DNA of 64,000 nt from Prorocentrum cordatum (taxonomy: Eukaryota; Sar; Dinophyceae; Prorocentrales; Prorocentraceae), in NCBI GenBank assembly GCA_963575745.1, contig CAUYUJ010020721.1, positions 35,001-99,000 of the forward strand, written 5' to 3'. Below, piece by piece: positions 31,806 through 44,380 of the stretch (the stretch's first letter is position 1; the number at the start of each line of letters is the position of its first letter). A program made the position numbers and the translations under genes. The notes under the pieces are model-generated. The model did no database searches and had not been told where the DNA came from. It worked only from the letters and a program-made list of their open reading frames with translations.

Positions 31806-32175
31806 ATCTTCCTCTTTCACCTCCTCCTCCTCCGCCTCCTCCTCCTCCTTCTCCTCCTTCTCCTCCTCCCCACCCCATCCTCATCCTCATCCTCAGCATC
31901 CACCTCTTCCTCTTACTCTTCCTCTTCCTCTTCCTCCTCCTCCTCCTCTTCAGCATCCCCATCCCCATCCTCATCCTCATCCTCGTGATCCTCCTCCTCT
32001 TCATCTTCCTTTCCCTTTTCCTCCTCCTCCTGCTCCCTCCCCTCCTCCTCGTCCTCCATCTCCTCCTCCTCCTTCTCCTCCTCCGTGTCCTCCAAGTCCT
32101 CGTCTTCCTCCTCCTCCTCCTCCTCCTCCTCCTCCTCCTCCTCCTCCTCCTCCTCCTCCTCCTCCTCCTCCATGG
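31806..32175 (+). repeat. TCC / TCTTCC microsatellite
   Basis: TCC triplets mixed with CATCCTCATCC and CTTCCTC. Pure TCC runs from 32,105 to 32,170. Confidence 0.93.
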
Positions 32176-32280
32176 GCCACCCCTGATGATCTTCCCCTTT
32201 CTGCTCCTTTTCCTGCTTCGTCTCCTCCTGCATAGCCCCCCTTTGCTCTTCCCATCATTATCACCTCCTCTCGCTGTGAG

Positions 32281-32397
32281 TTTAGCAGAACGATCGTGAC
32301 AATGACAGAGCGCTGTTTCACAGTAGGAGATCACCGCTGAAAGTGCACACGCCGCCTGGCGGCGGTTATTCGTAGACCAGGCGCCAGCGGTTGCACT
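32281..32397 (+). repeat. Left member of a direct repeat bounding ~10 kb
   Basis: It matches 42,182-42,307 at roughly two of three positions: AACGAT, GCTGTTTCA(C/T)AG(T/C)AGG, GTGCACAC, CGCCTG and GC(G)CCA(G)CGGT(T)GCA. Many differences are C/T. This copy folds into a stem with GTGCA/TGCAC (32,343-32,396) and GCCTGG/CCAGGC (32,354-32,382). It begins just after a TCC tract, while its partner ends just before one. Confidence 0.5.
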
Positions 32398-34566
32398 GAC
32401 ACGGTTTATAAATGTGTATATATATAGCAACAACAAAACACGCCCTCACCTCGACCTGAGGTCCAGGTCGGGTCGGTGTTGCGCAATCTCGTGAAAACTG
32501 GAGTAACTCGATCGCGCAAGCGCGGTAACATACATACATACATATATATATATATACTTATGGCAAGTGGCAGTGACGAGGCCAAGATCGGTTCGCAGCG
32601 TGATTCGCGCTTCAAGGAGACATCGCGAGTCTAAACATGCTGAAGCCGGCAATCTGCACAGCTTCAATGACAGGGCAGCGCAAGAAAGGTGGGAGCATGA
32701 TCGCTGGTTAGTGGTCACTGCGGGTCTCCTGGGCTTCGCTGGTGTTGACCTGGGCCGCTTCCCTTTGCCCTGGACCTTGCCCGCCTCGTTTCGCGCGAAC
32801 TCTTCCTCGCGGTCGCGCTTCCTGGCGCGCGCGCGGGCCCGAGCGTCGCAGCCCGCGTATCAGCTATCGCGCCGGGTGTTGTCTTCATTCTCGCGGCCTG
32901 CCCGAATTCCCGTGCATGCCACCATGGTAATCCTAGGCCTATTCTCGGCTGATTGGTCGTCTGCCTGCGGCGTTCCAGTAAGCGAGCTCTGGGCGATTGA
33001 CATCTAGCGTGGCACACCTCAGGTTTGGGCTCTTCCGCCCACGGTCGAAGGCATCGGAAATAGCAGCGCTGAAGGGGCCTGGGCCTGTCATAAGATCTTT
33101 TCATCCAACCAGTTACCGCGGCTGAGGGATAACGGCGAAGCCAATCATCGCCCCTTCGGGTATACACCCTTCGCTGATACATGCGCCTGGACGACTCGCC
33201 CCTGCGCGTCGCGACGGATGGCCGCGCGGTCAGGTTTGCGCCGGCGCCGCCACCAGTTCGGTTTCGCGCCCGAGAAGCTCCCAGGCGGTCGCGGCGAAGA
33301 TATCAGTGCCTCCACGCCGTCGCCAATCGCGACGAGCTCCTCCGCCAGCTCTGTGGTTGAGGACCGCGCTGCAACCACTCCTGTTTGCACCGCTCCGAGA
33401 TCGCAGTGGATCGTTGTGTCGCTGTAGATCGCTCTGGTGGCCAGAGCGGCGGCCATCCCCGGGCGAGATATCCCAGACCGAGCGGTCATTACACGCGCCA
33501 GCTCTCGCTCCTCCTGCCCGCGCACGTCGCTGATTAATCTGCATGTATATATGCATGCGGGTCATGTCATCGATTGTCCAATCACGCGCCGCGCGGGGAA
33601 TGTGATTCGGAGCCGCGGGGCCAGGGGGCCTATCTATTGCGTCGGAGAATTTACCCTGCATGGCCGCGGCCAGTTCTACCCGCCCGTCGTGCTCTTCCCT
33701 GCGGTGATTCGTTAGTGCGTTACGCCGCTCCGGTGCGCCCTCGACCCGAGGTGCTGGCCTCGCGCAGCAAACGCTGCCGCGTGGGACTTTGCGGGAGACC
33801 TGGCGATGACGTTGCCCGTCGGGTCCTCTGCGCGCCTCGCGGCGCGCTCGTCCTCAAATTCGGTCGCCCCGCGGCCTTCTAATCCCCGCTATTAAGACCG
33901 AGACCTCGGTGGAGTGACTCCTGAAATTGGGGCCGTGGATCGCGCGGCCCTGCCGCCCAATCAGATCGCCCCGCGACTCGACGAGATGCCCGCGAAGTAA
34001 CTCCGAAAACCATGGCAAGCGACGCGGAGGTCACGCACTCGCGCCCCCCTGCGCACTGGCTCCGGTGACTGGCGCGGCGCCTGCCGCGGCAAGGGGGGCC
34101 CGATGGGTGGCTCCGAGCGCGGCGAGGCTGGCGCTGACTCGTCTTCGGGCAACGCGTCCTAAGTCTTCTGTTCGCCGTTATCCTCGCCCTCGGTTGAGCC
34201 CCCCTCTAGTTTTGGCGCCAAGCCCGGCAGCTCCGCGGGCCAGCTTGGGCCCTCATGTTCCGCTTCGCTCACGCGGCCTCGATGCATCGCGTCAGCGGTG
34301 CCCTCGGCCCTTCTCGCGCGAAGACCGGGGTCGGCCGATGCCGCCCCAGCGGCCCTGGGCCCCTGGGCCGCTCCTGCAGGGTTGCCGAGCCCAGTAGCGC
34401 TTGTTGAGTCTGGTCGGTTAGGCGGGGCCGCCTTGGATGGCAGCTCATCGCCCCCCGGCGTCTGCGGGGCCACCGCCTTGGTCTCCGACCGCCCGACTCG
34501 TCGCCGAACGGTGCCCGACGACATCCTCCATCCCGCGCCTGGGACAGCAACGCAGCCGATCCTTCT

Positions 34567-35187
34567 TCAGCGCCCCGTGTCGCGCTCACCGCTGTGATCT
34601 TGGTGGCGCCCTTTTCGGCGCTCTTGATGATCTCGCGCCATCAAATGGATCGTTCGGCGCTTCTCACGATTGAATGACCCACAACTCTGCTCTTCGACTC
34701 CCTCCAAAGCCATCTTGAGATCCCTGCCGCGATGAATCAGCTCTTGGTTGCGTTCCATCATCCCGGAGACGGCTTGCTGGACTGTCTCGAACATCTCACT
34801 GTTGCCCCGCATGGCGTGTCCGACGGCGTCCACTGGTGTTGCGCAGCAGCCTGGTTGCGCGCGCATTCACCATGTCTTCGGCCTCGTCGATGCGGTTTTT
34901 CTGGCTGAGACCGATCTGCGCCAGATCGTTCAACTGCGCCGCGTGCTCTGTCTTGTCTTGAAGCTGTCGTCGTTGAACTTGGTCATGGGCCCTGGGTCGG
35001 TGAGATCCATGACATGGCCGTTTATGGTCAGGCTCGGGATCTGGCTAATGTGACCGCCCGCCAGGCCCGCGCGGGCCATCGCGAGAGGTCCGGGTGACTG
35101 TGAGAGGTGAGTAATTCGGACGAAGGTCCAGGCGAAGTCTGTCGCGGTAACTTGTCTGAAAAGGGTTGCGGTTTGCTTGGCATTCAC
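34567..35187 (-). pseudogene. Decayed coiled-coil-type coding segment
   Basis: The family is not recognised. The minus strand reads PSLTINGHVMDLTDPGPM (about 35,000) then KFNDDSFKTRQ. In a shifted frame QLNDLAQIGLSQKNRIDEAE (34,861-34,935) follows, and then MFETVQQAVSGMMERNQEL and ALEGVEEQ (34,700-34,790). The heptad-like spacing and charge suggest a coiled coil. At least one frameshift (about 34,930) and another near 34,860 break it. GC-rich third positions in these runs support past coding. It may be the first open frame of a retroelement. Confidence 0.35.
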
Positions 35188-35916
35188 TCGCGGGGGGCCA
35201 ACTCACATCTCCCATCTCCTCGGCGTTGCCTGTCCCACCCCCCGCCCCCCGTGCGCCCTCGCCCCCTCGCTACCTGCATGTTTTGTTATGAGTTTGCAAA
35301 ACTGCCTTCTTTGCCTACGCTAGCTGCGTTGGTGCATCCACTCCTCACTAAATCTCGCAACAACATTTGACATGTCTCGACGCGCAGAACTCGCCTAGTC
35401 CTCTCCTGCTGGCGATAGCTATCGCAACTGTCGCACCGCTCTTAGGTTCAACGTGTCAGGCTTCCCCGGAACCTCGAAGGCCAGAGGCCGCATATGCCCA
35501 TTGTACATTCTCGTAGCTTTGACTCTTTAAGTGATCAGGCGACTGCTGATTCGGTCGAACTCCATGGGTTTATCACGTGGCCACCCCGCCCGCACTACTC
35601 CGACGCTGGTGGATTTCTACGTTCCCTAACATTCGGCCTCATCTGCGTTGGTCCACGCTGCCAAAGCTTTAGGCATGTCTCGAGACGTTTACATGTGCCT
35701 GGCCCAGTCGTGACCTTTCAAATATTCCCTGGGCTTGGATCATTCGTTTCATGATCCTACCGCGGGCGGCGACGAGTGCCTAGCTAGGCCCTTCGCGACA
35801 GACTGCATGCCTGACTTGTCTCATCCTGGGTAATTCGCTCGTGCCACCAAGGCCTGAAACTTGCGGCGTGGATAGCCGCTCCTAGAGCCTCTTCGTGAGC
35901 CTTGCCCTGGGCAGCG

Positions 35917-35943
35917 CCCCCCCCCCCCCCCCCCCCCCCCCCC
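35917..35943 (+). repeat. 27-base C run
   Basis: Uninterrupted C27 with GCAGCG before and GCATCTCGCG after. It can form quadruplex on the minus strand, and its length may be unreliable. Confidence 0.95.
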
Positions 35944-37440
35944 GCATCTCGCGCCTCGCCGTGCCCTTCTCAAGCCCCCACTCTTCTGCGACACTCTGAA
36001 CGTGCATCTGACGTGCACGGCGCCTGGCACCTGCGATCGCCCCGCTCGAAAATTGCGCTGGTGGCCCTGGTCGTCGTGCATCCTCCGGCCCAAGGCCCAG
36101 CCTCTCCCCGCCCTTTACCTCGACCCTTCCTTCATTGAACTTTTCGAAACAAGTCAGACCTTGCCCGTTGCTTAACGTGGCGGAGACATCGCCGCGCACT
36201 GCAACCGCCAGCGCGCGTCGCAATGCATGCGGGCATTGCGATGCTTGTCCTGACGTAACGACCGCTTTCTTGCAAGAAACCATATAGCAGTCTTCCCAAT
36301 TTCTTGCGGAGTCTTGCAGGCCACGCATTGACCAAACCTTTACCGCGCTTTCTGGCCCCATCATCCTCCCGCGGTAATTCCGCGTCGATATCCCGTGATG
36401 CTGCAGCGTTGATACTCAGCCTTCTTCATGTCAGTGGACTGCGGCTGAAGCCCGCCCCCCTGGAATAAATTAATGTTGTGTTCTTGTCCAGAAGTCACTG
36501 CCATTACACTAACGAAGTTTCTTGCTTCCGATGACAGCATGGTCGCGCACTTGCGTTTCCCCGTCTAGTTATATGTTACTTGCTGCGCCAACAGTCTGGA
36601 CTTGTTGACATCAATCCATGTGGCTCCTAGCGGTGCTGCGCCTGTTCTTCCCGAACACCCATGTGCATCTACATGCGTAGACACCTAACTCTTGTTGAAT
36701 TGGTTCATTTCCTCTTCCCTGGCCTTTGCCGTAAACTGGAATCCAATCCAGAACGCGTCGCCTCGTGCCCTGTGAGACCCGTCGCCGCAGCGGTGGATCA
36801 TGTCCATCCCCTTGCTGGCTACTTGAGCTATGCGCGAGCTCGAATTGCGCGCCTCATGTTACTGGTGCATCCGCCCGGCCTTCATGTTCGCATCTCACGC
36901 TTTCCCAATGATGGCCCTGTGCGTCTTCTGCAACGACTTAAATGCAATCTGCCATGGGGCTCGCGCGACCTTGCCTAGATTCTCTTCGTCCGTCGCGTCC
37001 CACGACGCCGTCTGCCAGCCACCCCTCTACGATCTCGCCAAATTCGCGGTCTGTGGTCTTTCGTCGCGCGCGCGCCGTCGGCTTCCCATGCCCGCGCCAA
37101 TGGGTCGATGCCCCCGTTGGGCCCACCTTCGGACGGCGATAGTCCTAACTGTCAGGCGAGTCAACGGGGGCGAATTTCGTCGCCAGCCGTCGCTTCTGAG
37201 CTGCTTGACCAGCAGCAAAATTCATCAGGGTGCACCATCGACCTTTGCGCCCCGCCCCCCCCCCCCATTCCTGGGCGTCTGCCGCGGGGGGCCATTCCTC
37301 TCGTCGCCGAATTTGTCACGACTGTAGCTGTTTATTGGCGCTGGCCGTTCCTCCACGCTGCGCAGAAGCCGCGCCGCAGCTGCAGATCTCCGCAATGGAC
37401 TTACACCTCTGGGTTGTATCACATTATCCGGGCCTGCCCG

Positions 37441-37530
37441 AGTATATATATATATATATGTATTTGTATATATATACATGCATCTGTGCACATACATGTA
37501 TATATATATATATACATATATATATACACA
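37441..37530 (+). repeat. (TA)n / TATACATA microsatellite
   Basis: TATATATA runs alternate with CATGCA and CATACATG, a short palindromic AT-rich island in GC-rich DNA. Confidence 0.92.
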
Positions 37531-39502
37531 CTCTGTTGTGTCTGCCCCCAGGCGCCTCTCTTTGAACTGCGCGAGTCTTCTGGGCGCGCTGCACGTGAGC
37601 CCCGCCGCAAAAGCAGCAGAGCAGCATTACTCTCTACCCGTTTACTGCATCGTGTTTCATCTCAAGCAGGTCCAAATCCCAAAGCTACCAATGATCATTC
37701 GGCGTCGCAAGGTCAACGGCTGGCCCTGGGGATGGGGCCGTCTTGTCGGACATGCCAGTCGCCCTCTCAAGGGGGGTGGGCTTCGCTCGCGCGATCCTGC
37801 GCGGCTTTTTTCTTGTTCGAGCAATCTGGTCCGACGGCGTTGGCCGCCAACCTCTTCGGGTGCCGACTGGCCTCTGTCATCGGCAATCCAAGTCGCGCTC
37901 GCCTAGTTGTTCCCCGCGCCAGGCAATCCTTGAGCGATGCCACACTTCATGGGGCAGTCCTCATGTTCAAGTCGATTCCTTGTCGCAGCTTGTTGTTCCT
38001 CTTTAAGTGACAGATCAGCCAGGCTTTCTGTCGCCTGTCTCGTTAGCTCCTTCAGCCTGGCCTTTTGTTGCCTTGAACTCGGTCCAGCCAGTTACTGGGT
38101 GAACTACTTTATGCGCGCGTCCACTGATTGCCCTCTACGTCGTCGAATGCTTCCGCGGCTTCGCCCATGTCATTGTTGATGACGTGCGTCGTCTTGCTGT
38201 TGGTAATTCGTGCACCTCTTTCCAGTATCCCTACGTGAAACTTGTTTCTGAACTCTTTTCTCAAGGACGCATGGCCTCCTTCTTGAGCCATTTGGATTCA
38301 GCGTCGGGCATCCGCCCACCGTGTCAAGAGGTTGTCACTTGATGCTGGTGCCCCATCTGTTACACGTGCTCTTCTTACGCGGGCAGTGCTCGATTTCTCT
38401 TCGCGCTTGTCAAACTATCCAGCGGCGGCTGTGTCTGACCTAAATCGCAGCGTGGCCCAGGCGCGCTTGCCGCGAAGATCGCGGTTCTAATCGAATGTGG
38501 CCCAGGCGAGCCTGCCGCGTCTGACTCGGCGCGCAGGATATCGCCTCCTCCGCGTTCTGATACCCCGGTTGGCTGGTCGCGGGGCCTCTGGGCCTGTTCC
38601 ACGCCGACGTTGGACCTGCGCTCGGGTTTCTGTTCGGCGCACTCATCGCCGCGCCCGGCGCGCGGGGCGGGGGGGGGGGGCAGAAGGCGGCGGGGGCGGG
38701 GGCGCAGACGACGGCGAAGACAGGGGGCAGCCTCTGATCAGGAAAGAACAAACAATGCGGCCCCGCGGCAACGGACCTGAGAACGCGGAATAAGAGCGCG
38801 CTGTAAAACGCGCTTCGACATGCGCGACCTATCGCCTGTGCGTCTTTCAGTCCGTCGAGAAACCATGGTGCAAGACAAGATGCGGCAAGGCCCCATGCGA
38901 ACTGAACAATCAACAACCAATGCAAATTGAAATGGCCTGCCTGAAGAGAGAGCGCGATCTGCGATCCCCCTGAGCTGTCAGCAACTCAGTGGACCTTGCT
39001 CTGCGACTGACGCTGCGAGGTGCGCGGTGGGCCCCCCCTTGCAATGGCGCGGCGCCCGCGGCGCCCTGGCGCGGCCCCCGGTTGTGAAAAGAGAGAGACC
39101 TCCTGCCGCGCGCGAGGCAGGGTTTTCCTAGGTTCTGCTGGCGGCGAAGGCATGGGCGCAGGCGCTCTAGACTGCGCCTCGCTGCCCATCGCCATGCGAT
39201 CTGGCTGCCGCGGTGGACCTTCAATGGCGCGCATCCCTTCGGGGCGTAGCGTTTCCTCGTCGCTGCCGTCGCGCCGATGTTCTGGCCATGTGATCACTCC
39301 GCGTTGTGCCCCGATCATGAGCACCTGGCCCTTGCCGCGCATGCCCAGGGACACTCGGGGCTCCGATTTCGAACCTGGCGCTTCCCCCATGGACCCCAGG
39401 TCAACGCAACGTGGCGCGCTCTCCGCTTTCCGGCGCGGCCCCGTTGAACATGCGCCCGCGGCGCCGCCGCGGTCTTGCCGCCGAGTTGGACGGCCCAGAA
39501 TT

Positions 39503-39799
39503 CTAACTGGCGATGGAGCGCATGACGCTCCAGGGTACCAGATGGTGATCCTCAGCGGGCTCGTATCTGCAGTTGGCGTCGACAGCGCCCTTGAAGGTTC
39601 TGACGTGACCGTGAATGGTCAACGACTCTGGCGAGTCTCCGTTAGCTGCCGAGTCGCCTGCATGACTGGTTCCGACTCTCATCGCCGTCGGCGCCGAGGA
39701 CCACGCGGACTTCTCGCGGCGACCATGGAGGGCCCCCGGCGCTTGCCAGGAATGCTTTCCTGCGCCCTGAAAAAATATCACGCCTTCCATAAATCCCAT
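39503..39799 (-). pseudogene. Coding-like remnant resembling the 35.0-kb segment
   Basis: The minus strand reads SLTIHGHVRTFKGAVDANCR (about 39,570-39,630), similar to SLTINGHVMDLTDPG at about 35,020. At the DNA level, GACGTGACCGTGAATGGTCA (39,602) compares with GACATGGCCGTTTATGGTCA (35,009). The function is unknown; both may be remnants of one repeated family. Confidence 0.3.
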
Positions 39800-42181
39800 T
39801 GGACAAATACCGCTTATTGATAATCACTCTGCCCCTCAACGACGTTGTCTCCCTGCGAGTGGGCGCTGGCATCGAGTTCCCCAGCTCGCCTGATTCAGTT
39901 ATTTCGGCGTTGTTTTCAAAGCGAGGATATGCTTTTGAACCGAGCGCGGTCAGCAGAGATGACCGGCGCTTCGTCGGCGCTCGTTATGTCTGCCAGTTCG
40001 CGCGCCCCTTCCACGGCCTTGCCTCGCGCGCAGCGAGGGCGCCAGCTGCGACGCGGAAAAGCGCCGACATTGCGGTCGCCCACTTCTGCTTTGCTTGGGC
40101 AAGGTTCACATAACGAGCCCTCGTTTGTTTTGGTTTCTTCGTTTGCAGACGCAGGTTCGCCTTCGCCGACGCTTCCCTCCCCGCTTCGGGCCTCGCCCCC
40201 ACCCCCGCCGCCGCGCGCGCCGCCCGGCGGCCCGCCGGGGCTTGCGGGGCCTTGCGAAGGCCCTCCTGAATGAAAAAGCCCTCGCCTCGGATAACCATGC
40301 TCAGTCATCGCGCCATCAACGCGCCGCATGAGCTTTTCCCTTCCTCTGGGAAGGCGAAAAGCGGACTGGGAAGTTCCCTTGCATTCGCGCGTCGTCGCTC
40401 TCCTGCCCGAGGCCATGTGCCCCGGGCGACCGCGCGGCCTGCTGCAAGCATTCCAGCCCGGGGCGATCTCGCCACCGGCTGCCGCCATTTCTCAGGCAGA
40501 CCCGAAAGCATTCTTGACCTCGGCGACACGCGCGGGCATTGATGCCTCGCCGCCCGCCTCGCTCCCCCGCGTTCGCCGTCAACGGCGCTTTATCGCGCTT
40601 CCGTCGGCCGCGCTGCACTGGCAACCTGGTTCCCCGGAAGCCTCCGTTTGTCCAGCTGGGCAGCGCGCCCTAGCATCCAACGGCCCGACAGCGCCGTTGG
40701 CGCCTGGGCCAACGGTGTCAGCCGCAGCTTCTGCGTGGAATTCTGGACTGCCCGTGGGGAACGCGCCCGCCTCCTCTGATGCGCGAGTTGCCTCTGCCAG
40801 TTCGAGGCCGCCTGCGTGCCGGCTGTCTTCGCGCCCAATGGCCTCGCAGTCTGGCCGAACAAAAATCAAATTGCAAGTGCCAGTTGCCCCCCCAACGTCA
40901 ATGCCCTGGCTAGCGCGCCCCGCTGCGCTGAAAGGAGATCCGAGCAATCCCAAGCGGCGGGGCACGAGCGCGTCGAATGGGGGCATCCAGGTCCATCTCC
41001 TGCGGGGGCTGTCCAGGTCCGCGCGCCCTCTGCCCATAGCTAGTCTGCGCGACTTCGTTGGCCTCCCGGCGCGGCGGGCTGCAGCGCGGCCCTTCTGTCC
41101 GCGCGCGTTATCTTCGCGCTCGCTTACGCGCGGGTGGCCCTTGCCGCCTGGTTTGCCCCCAGGTTGCACAGATTGCTTGTCCGCTCCTTTGTAGCTGCCG
41201 CAATTCCCCTTGCGCACTTATCGACTGCGCCCGCGCCTCTTGCACGCCGGCCGCGGTCGCGCGTCAACATGCGTTGCCAGCTACGCCCATGGGCCCCTGC
41301 GTGCCCTCTTCGTCGTCACTTCTCTATTTGGGCCTGTCGGGGTTCATGCCTGCACTCATTTTGGCCGCAAATGCGAGCCCTGCAATGGCAAAGTATCATT
41401 CGGAATTTTTCAAGTTAGCGATGCGTCCTTCCCTTTCTTTGAGGCCGCGCATCTTGCCTCGCGCCTGATCGCTGTCCTGTTTTTCGGTTGGGATGCACCA
41501 TGGGCCCTCGACCAGCTCGCGGGTTTCACCCTCATCCCATATGCATTCGTGATCGCAGTGGTCTTATTCGCTGTTTTCGGCCAGCGTTTTGTTGCACACT
41601 GCCGCTGTCGTTCCCCCGAAGAGCATGTTCTTTCGATCGCCTGCCTCGCTCGGGTCTGGCGCGGGTCCGTCCGCAACTTCGAACCTTGAATTCAGTAACT
41701 AGAAAGCATTGCGACTCCTATTTTGGACCTGTGCCAGTGCGTGCTTAGGTTGTTCAGCGATTGGAATGCTTTCGGTTCGCTCGTGGGCCTTTGGTGGGTT
41801 CTGCATCTGTTGCACCAAACCTGGTCAGCCAACCAGGCGAGGGTCATATTGATGCTCTTCGTCGATGTCACTCGCATATTCGCGCGCGTTGTGCCCGATT
41901 CGTGGTTATGTCGCATCCTCGCGACCAATGGTGCCCAGTCATGCTGCGTGCGGCTTCCCGAACCTTATCACTAAGATCGTGGCGCCGCGTGTTCACTGGG
42001 AAACAATTAGACGTATTTCGCCATCACGGCAGGGTTCTCCTGCAAGCCACCCTCGACGAAACCATCACTCTAGCGGTGCGGCCAATTCGAAGCTGAAAAA
42101 TGTGTATTGGCTCGGGCTTGTAATGGTGTGGGTACTGCTGGGCATTGTTTCGTTGCCAAAACTTCGCTGCGTTTCCGTGCG

Positions 42182-42307
42182 AATTTCAACCAAACGATAC
42201 TAACAAATGCAATGTGCTGTTTCATAGCAGGCGGCCCGCGATGAATGTGCACACAACACACACACCGCCTGACAGCGGGCATCTTGAGCCGCACGCCACC
42301 GGTCGCA
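42182..42307 (+). repeat. Right member of the direct repeat bounding ~10 kb
   Basis: Partner of 32,281-32,397 (see there), with the conserved order AACGAT, GTGCTGTTTCATAGCAGG, GTGCACAC, CCGCCTG and CGCCACCGGTCGCA. A TCC tract starts about 40 bases later. Confidence 0.5.
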
Positions 42308-42344
42308 AAACAACCTAGTGTCTATCATTGAACTACCCACCGTC

Positions 42345-42640
42345 GTCATCCTCCTCCTCCTCCTCCTCCTCCTGCTCCTCCACCTCCTCCTCCCCCTCCT
42401 CCTCCTCCACCTCCCCTCCTCCTCCCCCTCCTACCCATCCCCATCCCCCCCCATCCTCCTTTTTGGCATTCCTTCTCGGTGGTTGCTCTGCCCCCCCCTT
42501 TCCCCTCAATCTCTGTTACTCCCCTCCCCCCGCTCAGCCCCACCTGTCTCGCCCCCTTCCCTCCCCATCCCTCCCCCCTCTCCCTCCTCCTCTTCCTCCT
42601 CCTCCTCCTCTTCCTCCTCCTCCTCCTCCTCCTCCTCCTC
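42345..42640 (+). repeat. (TCC)n microsatellite
   Basis: TCC triplets with CCCCTCC breaks. The long frames over it are artefacts. Confidence 0.93.
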
Positions 42641-43009
42641 TATCGCCTTCATGCTCGGCGTTTGCTTCACCCCCTCCCCCCCTTCCCCCACCAGCGCGAG
42701 GGAGGTGTGCGCCTTGCGGGGCCGTCGCTGTGAGGGGCAACGCCGGGGTCACACAGGGGGGCCGCAAGCGGGCACATTCACGAGCTGCGAACGTATTCAC
42801 ATCCACGCCCTCGTCGTCGTCGCCGTCGTCGTCGTCGTTGCCGTCTCCGTCGCCGTCTCCGCCGCCGCCGCCGCCCTCACCGCCGCCCGAAAGCGGCGGC
42901 CGCCCGCTGAGGGGCGAGCGGTCTGGACTCCGGGGAACGATGCCGTGGATGCGCGGTCGCACGGGCGCGCTGCGCGCGGGGCACCCGCGCAGGGAAGCGC
43001 CCCGCAGGC
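42641..43009. other. GC-rich spacer with CGTCGT/CCGCCG run
   Basis: GTCGTCGTCGCC triplets at 42,812-42,885 (CGTC type, as in the composite elements). No gene. Confidence 0.45.
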
Positions 43010-43153
43010 CAGGGAGGAGGAGGAGGAGGAGGAGGAGGAGGAGGAGGAGGAGGAGGAGGAGGAGGAGGAGGAGGAGGAGGAGGAGGAGGAGGAGGAGGAG
43101 GAGGAGGAGGAGGAGGAGGAGGAGGAGGAGGAGGAGGAGGAGGAGGAGGAGGT
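43010..43153 (+). repeat. (GAG)n microsatellite
   Basis: About 140 bases of perfect AGG triplets, reverse strand of the TCC type. Together with the TCC tract at 42.35 kb it forms an inverted pair that could cruciform or triplex. Confidence 0.97.
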
Positions 43154-43657
43154 CGCGGCCCGAGGGCCCAGCCCGCGAGGACGTGGATACGGATGTACCC
43201 ATCGGTCGGAAGAAGTAGGGAGAAACATGAAGTAGGAGGGCGTTGGAAATAGATTGGGTCTCCGCACGCCTCCTGAAGAGGGAGGAAGAGGGAACACCAC
43301 TCGACTCTTGAGGTAGGGAGGCGCTGAAAGTAGATTGGAATCTGGGAATCGAAAAATACCTGCTTTCAACGACCGATGGGTATGCGTGCCGCCCACGGCG
43401 CACGGGAGGGGGCCCCGTGGCGCGGGGCACGCGGGCGGGGGCCACGTGGGATGGGCCACGCAAGGGGCTCAGGCTGCTGCTGGGCTGCGGCAGCACAAGA
43501 GGGCGTCTGGCCGACGTTCGCCGAGAGCGAGGGGGGTGGGCTGCGGGCATCTCTGCCCCTTCCCCCCTGGCCTGCCAAATCGATGCCCTCCGCGGCTGCT
43601 CAACGCCGAGGAGCAAGACGAGAGGAGCACGCACTCTCTGGTCCGCTGCTGCAGGGA

Positions 43658-43695
<38 letters not shown>

Positions 43696-44380
43696 GACAC
43701 CGGTGCGACTGCGAAGATATACTGCTGTGTGGTTGCGACGGTTTCTGAACCTCTCCCACCAACGCCTTCGACCGGCATGATTCCCCTGGCCCGTTCCAGT
43801 TCTTCAGAACGTCTAGATTGTGCAGACCATCTGTATATTCGCGGTCCAGCCCGATCTGCGAGTTCTGCCAGCCTGATGAGGTTGCAACCCTAATCAAACT
43901 GCGTATGTATACCCATGGACCGCTCCAAAAACTTCAACAAAGCAAGTCTGTTCAAACTCCTTCCCATCTCCGTGGAAGTGGATCGCTTTCGATCTTGACT
44001 TGGATGTTTCTGGAACAGCTCCATAAGACTACGAGTTTCCGCTGTCACATGCTCTGTGAACGTCGTCTCGAGGAATCACACATCGAAAGCGACACTTGTG
44101 TTTTACGCTCCCCGCTTCGTCCCTGCTTCTACCGTACCTCCATTTCCTCCCCCTTCTCCCCTCTTCCCATGTTGTCTGTTTTGGCTATACCAAACGGCCT
44201 GCAGAGAATCCCGCACCGTGCCAGGATTGGGATTGAGGTGTTGTAGATGCCTGGGGGGGAATCTTGGGATGCCCATCGAACACTTTCTTAGGAAGCTTTC
44301 TTAGGATGCAAGCGATATGACTCGTTTGGTACCCAAGTGATACCAACTTGGTCATGCCTATCCCAGCGAGCGTCGTTCCC
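43154..44380. other. Unique spacer with (CA)n
   Basis: (CA)n at 43,663-43,693. AGGGAGG(A/C)G...GAAAGTAGATTGG-like segments occur twice (43,230 and 43,315, offset about 83). No gene is supported. Confidence 0.45.

Larger units (their letters stand above)
32398..42181. other. ~9.8 kb GC-rich region, decayed coding-like DNA
   Basis: No intact gene is recognised. Minus-strand segments look protein-like: basic RARKRDREEEFARNEAG near 32,830, a Thr/Glu-rich stretch near 33,400, and the pieces listed separately at 34,567-35,187 and 39,503-39,799. Simple sequence includes TATA runs (32,530-32,560 and 37,441-37,530) and a C27 run. With the direct repeats at both ends, one reading is a decayed retroelement transcribed leftward. 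Another is unrelated ancient sequence. Confidence 0.35.

Noticed and set aside
42318-43235. 300-residue frames ending in poly-Glu or poly-Arg
   Set aside because: They join TCC and GAG microsatellites, with no conserved domain.
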